Shown piece by piece: positions 8,521 through 17,574 of a stretch of 64,000 nucleotides of DNA. The stretch covers positions 1 through 64,000 of the forward strand of contig NZ_JADOTW010000012.1 of assembly GCF_015645095.1 (NCBI RefSeq), written 5' to 3'. A program made the position numbers and the translations under genes. The first letter of the stretch is position 1, and each line of letters opens with the position of its first letter. Under the pieces are notes generated by a model that was given only the letters and a program-made list of their open reading frames with translations, was not told the DNA's origin and ran no database searches. The stretch is from Halomonas sp. 328 (GTDB lineage: Bacteria > Pseudomonadota > Gammaproteobacteria > Pseudomonadales > Halomonadaceae).

Positions 8521-9798
8521 CTAGAAATAGGTGGCCATCTCCTCCACCACCCGCAGGTCGTCGTCCACCAGGCAGACCCGCCGCCACTTGTCGAAGGTCA
8601 GGCAGGGGTGGGAGGTGCCCAGGGCGACGATATCCCCCACCCGCACCTCGCCGCCGTTGCCGGGCAGCCCCGGCTCGGCGACGGGCATCGCGGGCAGCTC
8701 CACGAAGGCATGCTGGTCCATCAGTTTGGTGATGCGCCAACCCGCCACCGACAGCGAATGATGCGGGTCGCCGCCCTCGCGGTGGCGGCGCAGCGGCTCC
8801 GGTAGCTGATCGTGGCCGATATCCCGCTTGCCCAGGCCGAGGATGGCGCGGCCCGGCTCCGGCAGGGAGATCACCTGGGCATAGACCTCCAGGGCCGGGC
8901 GCAGCCCCTGCTCCAGCTCGGGGCGCCGACCCAGCACGCCGCGCTGGGCCTCCCGATAGATGCCGTGGTCGTGGACCACATAGCAGCCGGGGCGCAGCAC
9001 CGGCACGAAGTGGCGGCCCAGGTGCGCTTCCCGGAACACCTCGGCGATCAGGTCGTACCAGGCGGAGCCGGAAGCGGTGATCAGCGGCGCCTCGGCCTCG
9101 ATCAGGCCGTCGTGATCCAGGGCCTGGGCGGCCTCCACCAGATGCCAGGCGTAGCTGCGCACCGCCCGGGCCGGATCCTCGCCGAACACCACCCCCTCGT
9201 AGCCTTCCAGGCCGGCCAGCACCAGGGCCGGCTCGGCCTCGATCAGCTCGCCCAGGGCCAGCACCTCGTCCTGATCGCGACAGCCACAGCGCCCGCCCGG
9301 CACGCCCAGCTCGATCAGCACCCGCAGACGCAACCCCCGGACGCCGAAGTAGCGGCTGAGCTGGGCCACATTGGCGGCACTGTCCACCACGCAGTAGAAC
9401 TCGGCGCCGGCCTCCAGCAGCGAGGCGACGATGGCCATGTTGGCCTCGCCCACCAGCTGGTTGGCCATCAGCAACCGGGGGATTCCGGCGGCGAAGGCGG
9501 CCCGGCACTGGGCGGCGGTGGCCAGGGTGATGCCCCAGGCGCCAGCATCCAGCTGACGCCGGAACAGCGCCGGGGTCATGGTGGTCTTGCCGTGGGGCGC
9601 CAGGCGGGCGCCGTGGTCGTCGGCGAAGCGCTGCATCCAGGCCAGGTTGTGCTCGAATGGCGCCTGGTGGATCACCGCCGCTGGCAGGCCGACGCCGGAG
9701 AGCAGGTCGGGGCCGGTCTCGATGGCGCCCTTGTCGAGGGGCCAGGCGGCGGGCGTCGGGGCAGGGCTGGCGTCGGGGCGGGCCGATGGCATGGGCAC
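8521..9798 (-). CDS. DSD1-type PLP enzyme (D-serine dehydratase / D-amino-acid lyase-like, fold III)
   Basis: A 425-residue alanine-racemase-fold protein. PHGKTTMTP near residue 70 holds the PLP-binding Lys. The C-terminal SHPCLTFDKWR carries the His and Cys that bind zinc in eukaryotic D-serine dehydratase, so a metal- and PLP-dependent dehydratase or D-threonine-aldolase-like activity on a D-hydroxy amino acid is likely. The start is GTG 9798, directly after the kinase stop (TGAGTG), with AAGGAG six bases upstream; ATG 9792 is an alternative. It is the last gene of the receiver-GDH / hybrid-kinase operon. Exact substrate not known. Confidence 0.8.
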   Translation of the reverse strand: MPMPSARPDASPAPTPAAWPLDKGAIETGPDLLSGVGLPAAVIHQAPFEHNLAWMQRFADDHGARLAPHGKTTMTPALFRRQLDAGAWGITLATAAQCRAAFAAGIPRLLMANQLVGEANMAIVASLLEAGAEFYCVVDSAANVAQLSRYFGVRGLRLRVLIELGVPGGRCGCRDQDEVLALGELIEAEPALVLAGLEGYEGVVFGEDPARAVRSYAWHLVEAAQALDHDGLIEAEAPLITASGSAWYDLIAEVFREAHLGRHFVPVLRPGCYVVHDHGIYREAQRGVLGRRPELEQGLRPALEVYAQVISLPEPGRAILGLGKRDIGHDQLPEPLRRHREGGDPHHSLSVAGWRITKLMDQHAFVELPAMPVAEPGLPGNGGEVRVGDIVALGTSHPCLTFDKWRRVCLVDDDLRVVEEMATYF

Positions 9799-12765
9799 TC
9801 AGGGCTCCTTGTCGGGGTCGGGGTCGGGGTCGGGGGCCGAGTCGGGATCCGCGGCTAGCAGCGGGGCCAGCTCGTCGAGGCGGGCCTTGAGCTCGGCCAG
9901 TAGCGCCGGGGCCTCGGCCAGCTCGCCGCCACGGGCCAGGGTCTCCAGGCGCAGCGCCGTGGCCCCCAGGGCCCGGGCGCCGATCACCAGGGCCGAGCCC
10001 TTCAGGGTATGGGCGGCGCGGCGCAGTGTCACGCCGTCGCCGCCGGCGATGGCGGCCTCGACCTCGGCCATCAGGGCCGGACATTCGCCCCGGAAGAGCG
10101 CCTCCATCTCCTCGAGCAGCGCCTCCTTGCCCTCCAGGTTGGCCAGGGCCCCGGCCCGATCCCGCACCGGCTCGCCCGCCGCCTGGTCCGCAGGCGCCGG
10201 TGGCGTGGGTTCCGGCGGTGTGGGCTCGAGGGGCGCCGGCGGCGCCTCGTCGACGGCCACGCCCCGCGGGGGCGCTTCCACCGCCCGGTAGAGCTCGGCG
10301 GCGCGAAACGGCTTGGTGACATAATCGTCCATGCCCGCCGCCAGGCAGCGTTGACGATCCTCTCGGGTGGCACTGGCGGTCATCGCCACCACCGTCAGGT
10401 GGCCACCGCGGCGGCGCTCCCGCTCACGCAGCGCCCGGGTCGCCGTTAGGCCATCCATTACCGGCATATGCACGTCCATCAGCACCACCTCGAACTCCCG
10501 CTCGGCCAGCGCCGCCAGGGCCTCGGCGCCCTGGGTAGCCAGCTCGACATGATGACCGCGCTGGCTCAGCAGGTCGATGGCCACCCGCTGGTTGGTGACG
10601 CCATCCTCCACCAGCAACACCCGGCGCGGGCGCCAGTCCGCCGGCCGCGCCTCGGCGTCGGCACGCGTCGGCGTCGCCAGTCGGGGCTCGGCGCCCAGGG
10701 CCTCGCTGACCGCCTCCAGCAGCTCCGACTGCTTGACCGGCTTCATCAGCAGCCGGCCGATCCCCAGCCGCTGGCGGCGGCTGGCGTCGCCGGCCCGGCT
10801 GCCGGAGGAGAGCATCAGCAAGGCCATGTCGCCATGGCGGGGATGAGCGCGCAGGCGCTCGGCCAGGGTGAAGCCATCCATGCCCGGCATCATCACGTCG
10901 AGCAGCGCCAGGGGCAGCGGCTCGGCCACCTCGTCCAGGGCCGCCAGGGCTGCCTCGCCGCCGTCTACCACCCGGGGCCGCATGCCCCAGCTGGTGAGGA
11001 TCTCCTCGAGGATACGGCGATTGGTCTGGTTATCGTCCACCACCAGCACCCGCTGGTCTTCCAGCAGCCGGGAACGCGGGGCGGCGGCCGGGGCCTCGGC
11101 GAGACCGAAGTCGGCACCGAAGGTGAAGCGACTGCCGCGCCCGTCGGGGCCGCTGTCGACGCGGATCTCACCGCCCATCATGGCGACCAGTTGAGCGGCG
11201 ATGGAGAGCCCCAGGCCGGTGCCGCCATTGACCCGGGTGGTGGAGGTATCGGCCTGGCCGAAGGCCTCGAAGATCTGCTGGCGCTGGGCCTCGGGGATGC
11301 CGATCCCGGTATCGCGCACCTCGAAACCCAGGCGCACCCGCTGCGCCTCCCGGGCCTCCAGAGAGAGATCCACGACGACCTCACCCTGGGGGGTAAACTT
11401 GATGGCGTTGCCCACCAGGTTGACCACCACCTGACGCAGCCGCAGCGGATCCCCCAGCAGTTGGTCGGGCACCTCCGGAGGAATATGCACCGCCAGTTCG
11501 AGGCCCTTCTCGTCGGCGCGCAGGGCCAGGGTCTGCAGGGTGTCGGCGAGGGTATCGCGCAGCGGGAAGGGGCGCGCCTCCAGCTCCAGGCGCCCCGCCT
11601 CGATCTTGGAGAAGTCGAGGATCTCGTTGATCAGCCCCAGCAGGGTGTCCGCCGAAGTCTGGATCAGCGCCACGTACTCCGCCTGCTGGGGCGTCAGTTC
11701 GGTGCGCTCGAGCAGCTCGGCGACGCCGATCACCCCGTTCATGGGGGTGCGGATCTCGTGACTCATGTTGGCCAGGAACTCGCTCTTGGCGAGGCTGGCC
11801 CGCTGGGCCTCGTCCCGGGCCCGGCGCAGCTCGGTCTGGGAACGCCGCAGCGCCCGGGCGGCCTCCTCCAGCTCGGCGGTACGCTCGGCGACCCGCTCCT
11901 CCAGGCGGTGGCGGTGCTGCTCCAGCTCGGTGATATCGGAATAGACCGCCACATAGCCGCCGTCGCCGGTGCGGTGCTCGCTGACCTGGATGCACAGGCC
12001 GTCGCTGCGCACGAACTGGTAGGGGCCCCGAGGGTCGTGGTGCTGGGCCAGGCGCTCACGGATCCATGCCTCGGCGGAAGCGAAGCCGCGGGGCATCAGG
12101 CCCCGCTCGGCCACCGCCCGCAGCAGCGCCTCGAAGGCCATGCCCTCCTGCACCAGGTCGCCGGGGGTGACGAAGTGCTCCTTGAAGCGGGAGTTGTAGA
12201 GCACCAGGCGGTCATCGGCATCATAGAGGGCGAAGCCCTCGGCGATCGACTCCAGGGCCTCGGTGAGCTGGTCGCGGGCCGCCTCGGCCCGGGCCTGGGC
12301 CTCCTCGGTGAGGGTCACCAGGGCCTCCAGGTGGGCGCGCTGGGCCTCGAACTCGGTGATGTCGGTATAGATGGCCACCACCCCGCCGCCACGGGTACGC
12401 CGCTCGCTGACCCGGAGCTGCTTGCCGTCGGTGCGCCGGTAGGTGAAGGAAGCGCCGGGGTCACGACGCCGGGCCAGGCGGGCGGCGATCCAGGCCTCCG
12501 GCTCGTTGTCGCCGATATCGATCAGCCCCGACCCCACCACGGTACGGATCAGGGTCTCGAAGCGCATGCCCGGCTCGACCACCTCGGCGGCCCCGGAGAA
12601 GTCGTCGCGGAAGCGCCGGTTACAGAGCACCAGGCGATCGTCCGCGTCGTAGAGGGTGAAGCCCTCGGAGATGCTCTCGATGGCCTCGGCCAGCTGCCGA
12701 TAGGCGGCCTGGGCCTCGGCGCGGGCGGCCTCGGCGGCGGCCAGGCGCGCCTCGATCGTCATCAT
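9799..12765 (-). CDS. Soluble hybrid histidine kinase: PAS-PAS-HisKA-HATPase-REC-REC-HPt
   Basis: A 988-residue phosphorelay protein with no transmembrane segment. Two tandem PAS domains (about 20-140 and 165-290) contain the near-identical SISEGFTLYDADDRLVLCN and SIAEGFALYDADDRLVLYN. HisKA has MSHEIRTPMNG with the phospho-His near 335, and the ATPase domain has NAIKFT, DTGIGI and GGTGLGLSI. Receiver domains follow with Asp near 625 (LLDVMMPGMDG) and 763 (LMDVHMPVMDG). HPt has AAHTLKGSA with His near 920. The tail is a DP repeat. It signals from the cytosol and lies between the receiver-GDH gene and the DSD1-like gene, so phosphotransfer to that receiver is plausible. Confidence 0.93.
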   Translation of the reverse strand: MMTIEARLAAAEAARAEAQAAYRQLAEAIESISEGFTLYDADDRLVLCNRRFRDDFSGAAEVVEPGMRFETLIRTVVGSGLIDIGDNEPEAWIAARLARRRDPGASFTYRRTDGKQLRVSERRTRGGGVVAIYTDITEFEAQRAHLEALVTLTEEAQARAEAARDQLTEALESIAEGFALYDADDRLVLYNSRFKEHFVTPGDLVQEGMAFEALLRAVAERGLMPRGFASAEAWIRERLAQHHDPRGPYQFVRSDGLCIQVSEHRTGDGGYVAVYSDITELEQHRHRLEERVAERTAELEEAARALRRSQTELRRARDEAQRASLAKSEFLANMSHEIRTPMNGVIGVAELLERTELTPQQAEYVALIQTSADTLLGLINEILDFSKIEAGRLELEARPFPLRDTLADTLQTLALRADEKGLELAVHIPPEVPDQLLGDPLRLRQVVVNLVGNAIKFTPQGEVVVDLSLEAREAQRVRLGFEVRDTGIGIPEAQRQQIFEAFGQADTSTTRVNGGTGLGLSIAAQLVAMMGGEIRVDSGPDGRGSRFTFGADFGLAEAPAAAPRSRLLEDQRVLVVDDNQTNRRILEEILTSWGMRPRVVDGGEAALAALDEVAEPLPLALLDVMMPGMDGFTLAERLRAHPRHGDMALLMLSSGSRAGDASRRQRLGIGRLLMKPVKQSELLEAVSEALGAEPRLATPTRADAEARPADWRPRRVLLVEDGVTNQRVAIDLLSQRGHHVELATQGAEALAALAEREFEVVLMDVHMPVMDGLTATRALRERERRRGGHLTVVAMTASATREDRQRCLAAGMDDYVTKPFRAAELYRAVEAPPRGVAVDEAPPAPLEPTPPEPTPPAPADQAAGEPVRDRAGALANLEGKEALLEEMEALFRGECPALMAEVEAAIAGGDGVTLRRAAHTLKGSALVIGARALGATALRLETLARGGELAEAPALLAELKARLDELAPLLAADPDSAPDPDPDPDKEP
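9811..9834. repeat. Hexanucleotide microsatellite in the 3' end of the kinase gene
   Basis: Four perfect GTCGGG units at 9811-9834, with one degenerate and one perfect unit following to 9846. On the minus strand they encode alternating Asp-Pro pairs just before the stop codon. A unit change would keep frame and only alter the length of the acidic tail. Confidence 0.8.
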
Positions 12766-12776
12766 GGCCGGCTCCT
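12751..12776. repeat. Direct repeat, copy 1 (covers kinase RBS and start)
   Basis: A 26-base sequence identical to 12837-12862. On the minus strand it contains AGGAG, the spacer, and the first five codons of the hybrid kinase (MMTIE). The offset between copies is 86 bases. Confidence 0.95.
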
Positions 12777-12851
12777 GGTCTCGTAGGCGGTGCCAGGAGG
12801 CCTCGGGCCAACCGCCTGGGCGGCCCCCCTAGACACCTCGATCGTCATCAT
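12762..12851 (-). CDS. 29-codon upstream ORF coupled to the hybrid kinase start
   Basis: The duplicated copy of the kinase start supplies its own AGGAG, ATGATG and MMTIE. It then runs 29 codons through Arg/Pro/Gly-rich sequence to a TGA that overlaps the kinase ATG as ATGA (12765-12762). It starts 13 bases after the stop of the receiver-GDH gene. Whether the peptide matters is unknown; its most likely effect is to deliver ribosomes to the kinase start. It could also be an untranslated relic of the duplication. Confidence 0.4.
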   Translation of the reverse strand: MMTIEVSRGAAQAVGPRPPGTAYETRSRP

Positions 12852-12862
12852 GGCCGGCTCCT
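12837..12862. repeat. Direct repeat, copy 2 (upstream duplicate of kinase start)
   Basis: Exact second copy of the 26-base sequence at 12751-12776, located just after the stop codon of the receiver-GDH gene. It gives the short upstream ORF its ribosome binding site and start codon. Confidence 0.95.
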
Positions 12863-12864
12863 AC

Positions 12865-14493
12865 CTAGTCAGGCGAATCGTCGAGCAGGCCACGTAGCCG
12901 GCCCTGGCCCTCGAGGCGCATCAGTGCCTCCACCAGGGCCGCGGTGCGCATGTCCAGTCCCTCCGACTCGACCCGCCCCAGGCAACGGCGGAAGGCGTCC
13001 AGCAGCCGCGCCTCGAGCCAGGCCTGAGCGCTCTCGCGCTCCCAGGGGCACACCCCCTGGGCCCACTCCAGGTAGGCCAGCCCCGACCCGGCGGCGTTAC
13101 CGAGGATATCCGGCAGCACGAAGACCTCCCGCTCGTGGAGGCTCTCCTCCGCCTCCAGCAGGGTGGGGCCATGGGCCCCCTCCGCCAGCAGGCGGCAGTT
13201 CAGCCGCGGGGCGTTCTCGGCGGTGACCTGCTGCTGCACCGCCGCCAGTACCAGGATGTCGCAGGGCAGGCCGAGCAGGTCGCCATTGTCGAGGGGCTCG
13301 CCGCCGGCGAAACCGGCCAGGGCACCCTGGCTCGCCAGGTGCGCCTCCAGCGCCGCCAGGTCGAGGCCCGCCGGGTCCTGTCGCGCCCCGGAGGCGTCGC
13401 CGACGGCGATCAACCTGACGCCCCGGGCCACCAGTTGACGGGCCGCGGCCAGCCCCACCTGGCCGAGGCCCTGGAGCACCACCCGGGCGCCGCCCAGGGC
13501 AAGGCCGAGATGCTCCGCGGCGGCGGCGATCAGCGCCACCAGGCCGGCGCCGATGGCGGCCTGGCGCTCCGGCAGGCCGCCCAGCAGGGCCGGCTTGCCG
13601 GTCACCGGCACCCCCTCGTCGAGCAGCCAGGCCATGGCCCGCTCATCGACGCCCAGGCCAGGGGCGAGGATATCCCGCCCCGTGGACAGGTCGCCCCTGA
13701 GCTCCCGGGCGAAGGCGCGCAGCAGGCGCTGGCGCTCGCCGGCATTGAGGGCGGTGGGGTCGACCCTTACCCCGCCCTTGGCGCCGCCGCAGGGCAGGCC
13801 CAGCAGGGCACACTGCCAGGTTGCCCACATCGCCAGGGCGGCCATCTCGCCGAGCCCCAGCTCCGGATGCAGGCGCACGCCACCCAGGGTCGGCCCCGGT
13901 AGACGCAGGTGCTGCACCCGGTAGCCGAACAGGGTCTCCGCCTGATGGTGGTCGTCGCGCCGGAAGGGGAAGGTGACCAGCCGCGCCCGCTGGGGAAACA
14001 GCAGCCGCTGGCGCAGGCCATCGTCCAGGGCCATCACCTGGGCCGCCTTGAGGAACTGCTGCTGGGCCTGGCGGAACAGCGGCGAGTCCCACTCGCCGCC
14101 GCGCACCCGAGCCCGCGCCAGGGTGTAGCGCACCGTGCGCCCCAGGGCGGCGCCCTTGAGGTTGGACTTGACCAGGTAATCGGAGGCCCCGGACTCCACC
14201 GCCCGGGCCGCCAGCTGCAGGTCATCGAGGCCAGTGAGGATCACCACCGGGACCTGGGGCGCCACCAGGCGCACCCGCCACAGGGTCTCCAGCTCCTGGC
14301 TGTCCGGCAGCACCAGGTCGAGCAGTACCAGGTCGACGCGGCCCTTGACCAGGCGAGTCAGTCCCTCGGCCAGGGTGGTAACCGCCTCCACCTCGCAGCG
14401 CAGCTGGGCATCTTCCTTGAGCAGCTGCTGAATCAATCGACTATGCAGGGGGTTGTCTTCCACCAGCAGCAGACGCAGGGGGGAATCGGCCAT
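12865..14493 (-). CDS. Response-regulator receiver fused to a degenerate glutamate dehydrogenase
   Basis: 542 residues. Residues ~8-120 are a receiver domain with the acidic pair in LLVEDNP, the phospho-Asp in LVLLDLVLPD (near 57) and the Lys in DYLVKSN (near 108). A linker leads into an ELFV-dehydrogenase (~160-530) recognisable by GYRVQHL, LPCGGAKGGV, the Rossmann LQGLGQVG and LPDILGNAAG. Three classical GDH positions differ: GPTLGG for GPTKGG (near 201), TWQCA for TWKCA, and APGLGV where the catalytic Asp should be (near 275). Only the GGAKGG Lys remains. I infer a sensor or scaffold rather than an ordinary GDH. First gene of an operon with a hybrid kinase; GAGG precedes the ATG. Confidence 0.88.
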   Translation of the reverse strand: MADSPLRLLLVEDNPLHSRLIQQLLKEDAQLRCEVEAVTTLAEGLTRLVKGRVDLVLLDLVLPDSQELETLWRVRLVAPQVPVVILTGLDDLQLAARAVESGASDYLVKSNLKGAALGRTVRYTLARARVRGGEWDSPLFRQAQQQFLKAAQVMALDDGLRQRLLFPQRARLVTFPFRRDDHHQAETLFGYRVQHLRLPGPTLGGVRLHPELGLGEMAALAMWATWQCALLGLPCGGAKGGVRVDPTALNAGERQRLLRAFARELRGDLSTGRDILAPGLGVDERAMAWLLDEGVPVTGKPALLGGLPERQAAIGAGLVALIAAAAEHLGLALGGARVVLQGLGQVGLAAARQLVARGVRLIAVGDASGARQDPAGLDLAALEAHLASQGALAGFAGGEPLDNGDLLGLPCDILVLAAVQQQVTAENAPRLNCRLLAEGAHGPTLLEAEESLHEREVFVLPDILGNAAGSGLAYLEWAQGVCPWERESAQAWLEARLLDAFRRCLGRVESEGLDMRTAALVEALMRLEGQGRLRGLLDDSPD

Positions 14494-14566
14494 GGCACGC
14501 CTCGCTCAGGGGATACTGCCTTAAGCGTAGGCCAGGGACTCGGAAGGGAAAGTGGCGACGAGAGGG

Positions 14567-14598
14567 AAAAATGCCGGCCACCGGGGAGGGTGGCCGGC
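14567..14598 (-). terminator. Intrinsic terminator downstream of pyk
   Basis: On the minus strand GCCGGCCACC (14598-14589) pairs with GGTGGCCGGC (14582-14573) and is followed by five T residues (14571-14567). It separates the pyk transcript from the receiver-GDH operon, which should therefore have its own promoter in 14494-14566. Confidence 0.85.
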
Positions 14599-14607
14599 GA
14601 AGGCAGC

Positions 14608-16065
14608 TTATGCCACCGAGAGAATCTTCATCGTATTGGTGCCGCCATGGGCGTTCATATGGTCGCCGCGGGTGAGGATCACCTGATCGCCGGGGCCGGC
14701 GATGCCGCGGGCCTGGAGCTCGTCCAGGGCGCGGGCATTGAGTTCGGTGGCCTCCATGGCGCGGGTGTCGAAGAGCACCGAGACCACGCCCCGATAGAGG
14801 GCCATGCGCCGCTGGGCGATGGGGCTGTGGGCCAGGCCGACGATGGGCAGGCCGGAGCGGATGCGCGAGGCGATCAGCGGCGTGTAGCCGGTGGCGGTCA
14901 TGCAGGCGATGGCCGCCACGCCGGCCAGGTGGTTGGCGGCGTACATGGCCGACAGGGCCACCGTCTCGTCGATCTTCGAGAAGCCCTCGTGGATGCGGTG
15001 GCCCGACTCCTGGGCGGTGCGCTCGCGCTCGGCGCCCAGGCACAGGCGGTGCATCGCCTCGATGGTCTCCACCGGGTAGTCGCCGGCGGCGGTCTCGGCG
15101 GAGAGCATCACCGCGTCGGTGCCGTCGAGCACCGCATTGGCCACGTCGAACACCTCGGCGCGGGTGGGCAGGGGCGCGCTGATCATCGACTCCATCATCT
15201 GGGTCGCGGTGATCACCGCCCGGTTGAGCTTGCGGGCGCGGCTGATGATGCGCTTCTGCACGCCGATCAGCTGAGCGTCGCCGATCTCCACGCCGAGGTC
15301 GCCGCGGGCCACCATCACCGCCTCGGAGGCGCGGATGATGCCATCCAGGGTCTCCGGGTCGGCCACCGCCTCGGCGCGCTCGACCTTGGCCACCAGGCCG
15401 ATCTCCTTGCCGGCCTCGCCGAGCAGTTCGCGGGCCTCCTGCATGTCGGCGGCGCTGCGCGGAAAGGACACCGCCAGGTAGTCGACGCCGATGTCGATGG
15501 CGGTCTTGAGGTCGGTCTTGTCCTTGTCGGTGAGGGCCGCGGCGGAGAGGCCGCCGCCCTGCTTGTTGATGCCCTTGTTATTGGACAGCCGCCCGCCGAC
15601 GGTCACGGTGGTGTGCACCTCGGGGCCGTCGATACGGGTCACTTCCAGCACCAGGCGGCCGTCGTCGAGGAGCAGGACGTCGCCGACCGATACGTCCTCG
15701 GCCAGAGACTTGTAGTCGCAGCCGACCCGCTCGGCATTGCCCGCCTCGGTGTCCATGGCCATGTCAAGGACGAAGGCCTGGCCCTCGGCGAGGGTCACGG
15801 CGCCCTCGCTGAAGCGGGCGATGCGGATCTTGGGGCCCTGGAGGTCGCCGAGGGCGGCGACGCTGCGCCCCAGACGGTCGGCGATCTCGCGCACCGCCTG
15901 CAGGCGGCGGCGGTGATCCTCGGCGGTACCGTGGGAGAAGTTGAGGCGCACCACGTCGACGCCGGCGTCGATCATCGCCTCGAGCACGCCCTCCCGGTCG
16001 CTGGCGGGGCCCAGGGTGGCGACGATCTTGGTGCGGCGCAATGGGGAGTGGGGCAAAGCGTTCAT
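14608..16065 (-). CDS. pyk: Pyruvate kinase
   Basis: A 485-residue glycolytic enzyme converting phosphoenolpyruvate and ADP to pyruvate and ATP. The N-terminal [11 protein letters not shown] and VRLNFSHG, the active-site [12 protein letters not shown] and the [10 protein letters not shown] segment are all present, and length is normal for the PykA type. Its ATG overlaps the gckA stop by 4 bp (ATGA), so it is co-translated with glycerate kinase. That placement makes it the last step of the glyoxylate-to-pyruvate arm, with enolase supplied from elsewhere. The same gene order (gcl, hyi, glxR, ttuD, pyk) is known in Pseudomonas aeruginosa. Confidence 0.96.
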   Translation of the reverse strand: MNALPHSPLRRTKIVATLGPASDREGVLEAMIDAGVDVVRLNFSHGTAEDHRRRLQAVREIADRLGRSVAALGDLQGPKIRIARFSEGAVTLAEGQAFVLDMAMDTEAGNAERVGCDYKSLAEDVSVGDVLLLDDGRLVLEVTRIDGPEVHTTVTVGGRLSNNKGINKQGGGLSAAALTDKDKTDLKTAIDIGVDYLAVSFPRSAADMQEARELLGEAGKEIGLVAKVERAEAVADPETLDGIIRASEAVMVARGDLGVEIGDAQLIGVQKRIISRARKLNRAVITATQMMESMISAPLPTRAEVFDVANAVLDGTDAVMLSAETAAGDYPVETIEAMHRLCLGAERERTAQESGHRIHEGFSKIDETVALSAMYAANHLAGVAAIACMTATGYTPLIASRIRSGLPIVGLAHSPIAQRRMALYRGVVSVLFDTRAMEATELNARALDELQARGIAGPGDQVILTRGDHMNAHGGTNTMKILSVA

Positions 16066-17363
16066 GCGGTCCTCGGCAGCACCAGGATGGCGCGGAAATC
16101 GTTGACGTTGGTGCGGGTCGGCCCGGTGATGATCAGGTCGTCCAGCTCGGCGAAGAAGCTGTAGGCGTCGTTGCGCGCCAGGTAGTCCAGGGGCGCCAGC
16201 CGCGCCGCCTTGGCCCGGGCCCAGCAGTCGGGGCCGAACTGGGCGCCGGCGTTGTCCTCGGAGCCGTCGATGCCGTCGGTGTCGATGGCCAGGGCGTGGA
16301 TGCCCTCGGCGCCCTTGAGGGCCTCGAAGAGCCCCAGGAGGTACTCGACGTTGCGCCCGCCGCGGCCATCGCCCTGGACGGTGACGCTGGTCTCGCCCCC
16401 GGAGAGGATCAGCAGCGGCTCGGTGATTTCACCCTGCAGGGTCAGCGCCAGGCGCGCCTGGGCGCGGCCCAGGTCGCGGGCCTCGCCCTCCAGGTCGTCG
16501 CCCAGCACGCGCACCGCCAGGCCGCTCGCCTCGGCGCTCCGGCGGGCCGCTTCCAGGGCCTCGGCGGCCCGGGCCAGCACCACCTCCTCGTCCCGGGCGA
16601 AGCCGGCATCGTCGCGGCGCGGCGCGCTGGTGTCCGCCACCAGGTGGCGACGCACGCTGTCGGGGATCTCGATGCCATAGCGCTCGAGGATCGCCAGGGC
16701 GTCCGCCGGGGTGGAGTCGTCCGGCAGGGTGGGGCCGGAGGCGATCAGGGTGGGGTCATCGCCGGGCACGTCGGAGATCAGGTAGGTGACGACTCGGGCC
16801 GGGTGGGCGGCGGCGGCCAGGCGCCCGCCCTTGATGGCGGAGAGGTGGCGACGCACGGTGTTGATCTCGCGGATCGGTGCCCCGCAGCGCAGCAGCGCCT
16901 TGTTGAGCTGCTGCTTCTGGTGCAGGGTCAGGCCGGGGGCCGGCAATGTCATCAGCGCCGAGCCGCCGCCGGAGACCAGGGCGATCACCAGGTCATCCTC
17001 GCCGAGGCCTTCCACCGCCTCGAGCATGCGCCGGGCGGCCTTCTCGCTGAGGTCATCGGGCATCGGGTGGGAGGCCTCGAGGACCTCGATGCGCCGGCAC
17101 TCGGCGCCGTGCTCGTAGCGAGTGACCACCAGGCCACTCAGCTCGGCCTCGGGGTAGCGCTGCTGCCAGGCGTGTTCCAGGGCCGCGGCCATGGCCGCGG
17201 CGGCCTTGCCGGCGCCGACCACCAGGGTGCGCCCCTTGGGCGGCTCGGGCAGGTTATCGGGTAACAGAGAATCGGGGTGCACGGCGGCAACCGCCGTCTG
17301 AGCGAGACGCGACAGCCACTGGCGCGCCGCCTCATGACTCGAAAAGGGAGCGATAGCATTCAT
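16062..17363 (-). CDS. gckA: Glycerate 2-kinase (MOFRL family, GckA/TtuD)
   Basis: A 433-residue kinase that phosphorylates D-glycerate to 2-phosphoglycerate. ATG 17363 was chosen because GAGGAG lies about eight bases upstream; a longer in-frame version reaching 17480 starts in the terminator region. The N-terminal GCK domain has [13 protein letters not shown] and [10 protein letters not shown], and the C-terminal MOFRL part has [22 protein letters not shown] and [15 protein letters not shown]. It sits between garR and pyk; a terminator upstream suggests partly separate expression. It was formerly annotated as hydroxypyruvate reductase TtuD in many genomes. Confidence 0.93.
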   Translation of the reverse strand: MNAIAPFSSHEAARQWLSRLAQTAVAAVHPDSLLPDNLPEPPKGRTLVVGAGKAAAAMAAALEHAWQQRYPEAELSGLVVTRYEHGAECRRIEVLEASHPMPDDLSEKAARRMLEAVEGLGEDDLVIALVSGGGSALMTLPAPGLTLHQKQQLNKALLRCGAPIREINTVRRHLSAIKGGRLAAAAHPARVVTYLISDVPGDDPTLIASGPTLPDDSTPADALAILERYGIEIPDSVRRHLVADTSAPRRDDAGFARDEEVVLARAAEALEAARRSAEASGLAVRVLGDDLEGEARDLGRAQARLALTLQGEITEPLLILSGGETSVTVQGDGRGGRNVEYLLGLFEALKGAEGIHALAIDTDGIDGSEDNAGAQFGPDCWARAKAARLAPLDYLARNDAYSFFAELDDLIITGPTRTNVNDFRAILVLPRTA

Positions 17364-17408
17364 CGGCAGACTCCTCACGGAAGCCGCAACGGGCGGAAAA
17401 GGGGGAAG

Positions 17409-17458
17409 AAAAAAAGCCGGTGACGGCCAAGGGCCTACCACAGGGAGACCGCCACCGG
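17409..17458 (-). terminator. Minus-strand terminator between garR and gckA
   Basis: On the minus strand CCGGTGGCGG (17458-17449) pairs with CCGTCACCGG (17426-17417), with one mismatch, and is followed by seven T residues (17415-17409). It would attenuate read-through from gcl-hyi-garR into gckA-pyk. Confidence 0.7.
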
Positions 17459-17574
17459 AGAAGGGCCACATGCGTGGCATGGCAGACGACGACCCGGCGC
17501 CTGCCAGTCAGGAACTCGATGGGACGCGGCGAAGGTCGTTTCACCGCGGCCCACCCAATCCCTGGGGGGAGGGT

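Noticed and set aside
10468-12786. 772-codon plus-strand ORF opposite the hybrid kinase
   Set aside because: Low-complexity His/Gln/Gly-rich translation without motifs, while the other strand carries all kinase motifs.
12865-14493. Reading the receiver-GDH protein as an ordinary glutamate dehydrogenase
   Set aside because: Three of four classical active-site residues are replaced and a receiver domain is fused in front, so plain GDH annotation would mislead.
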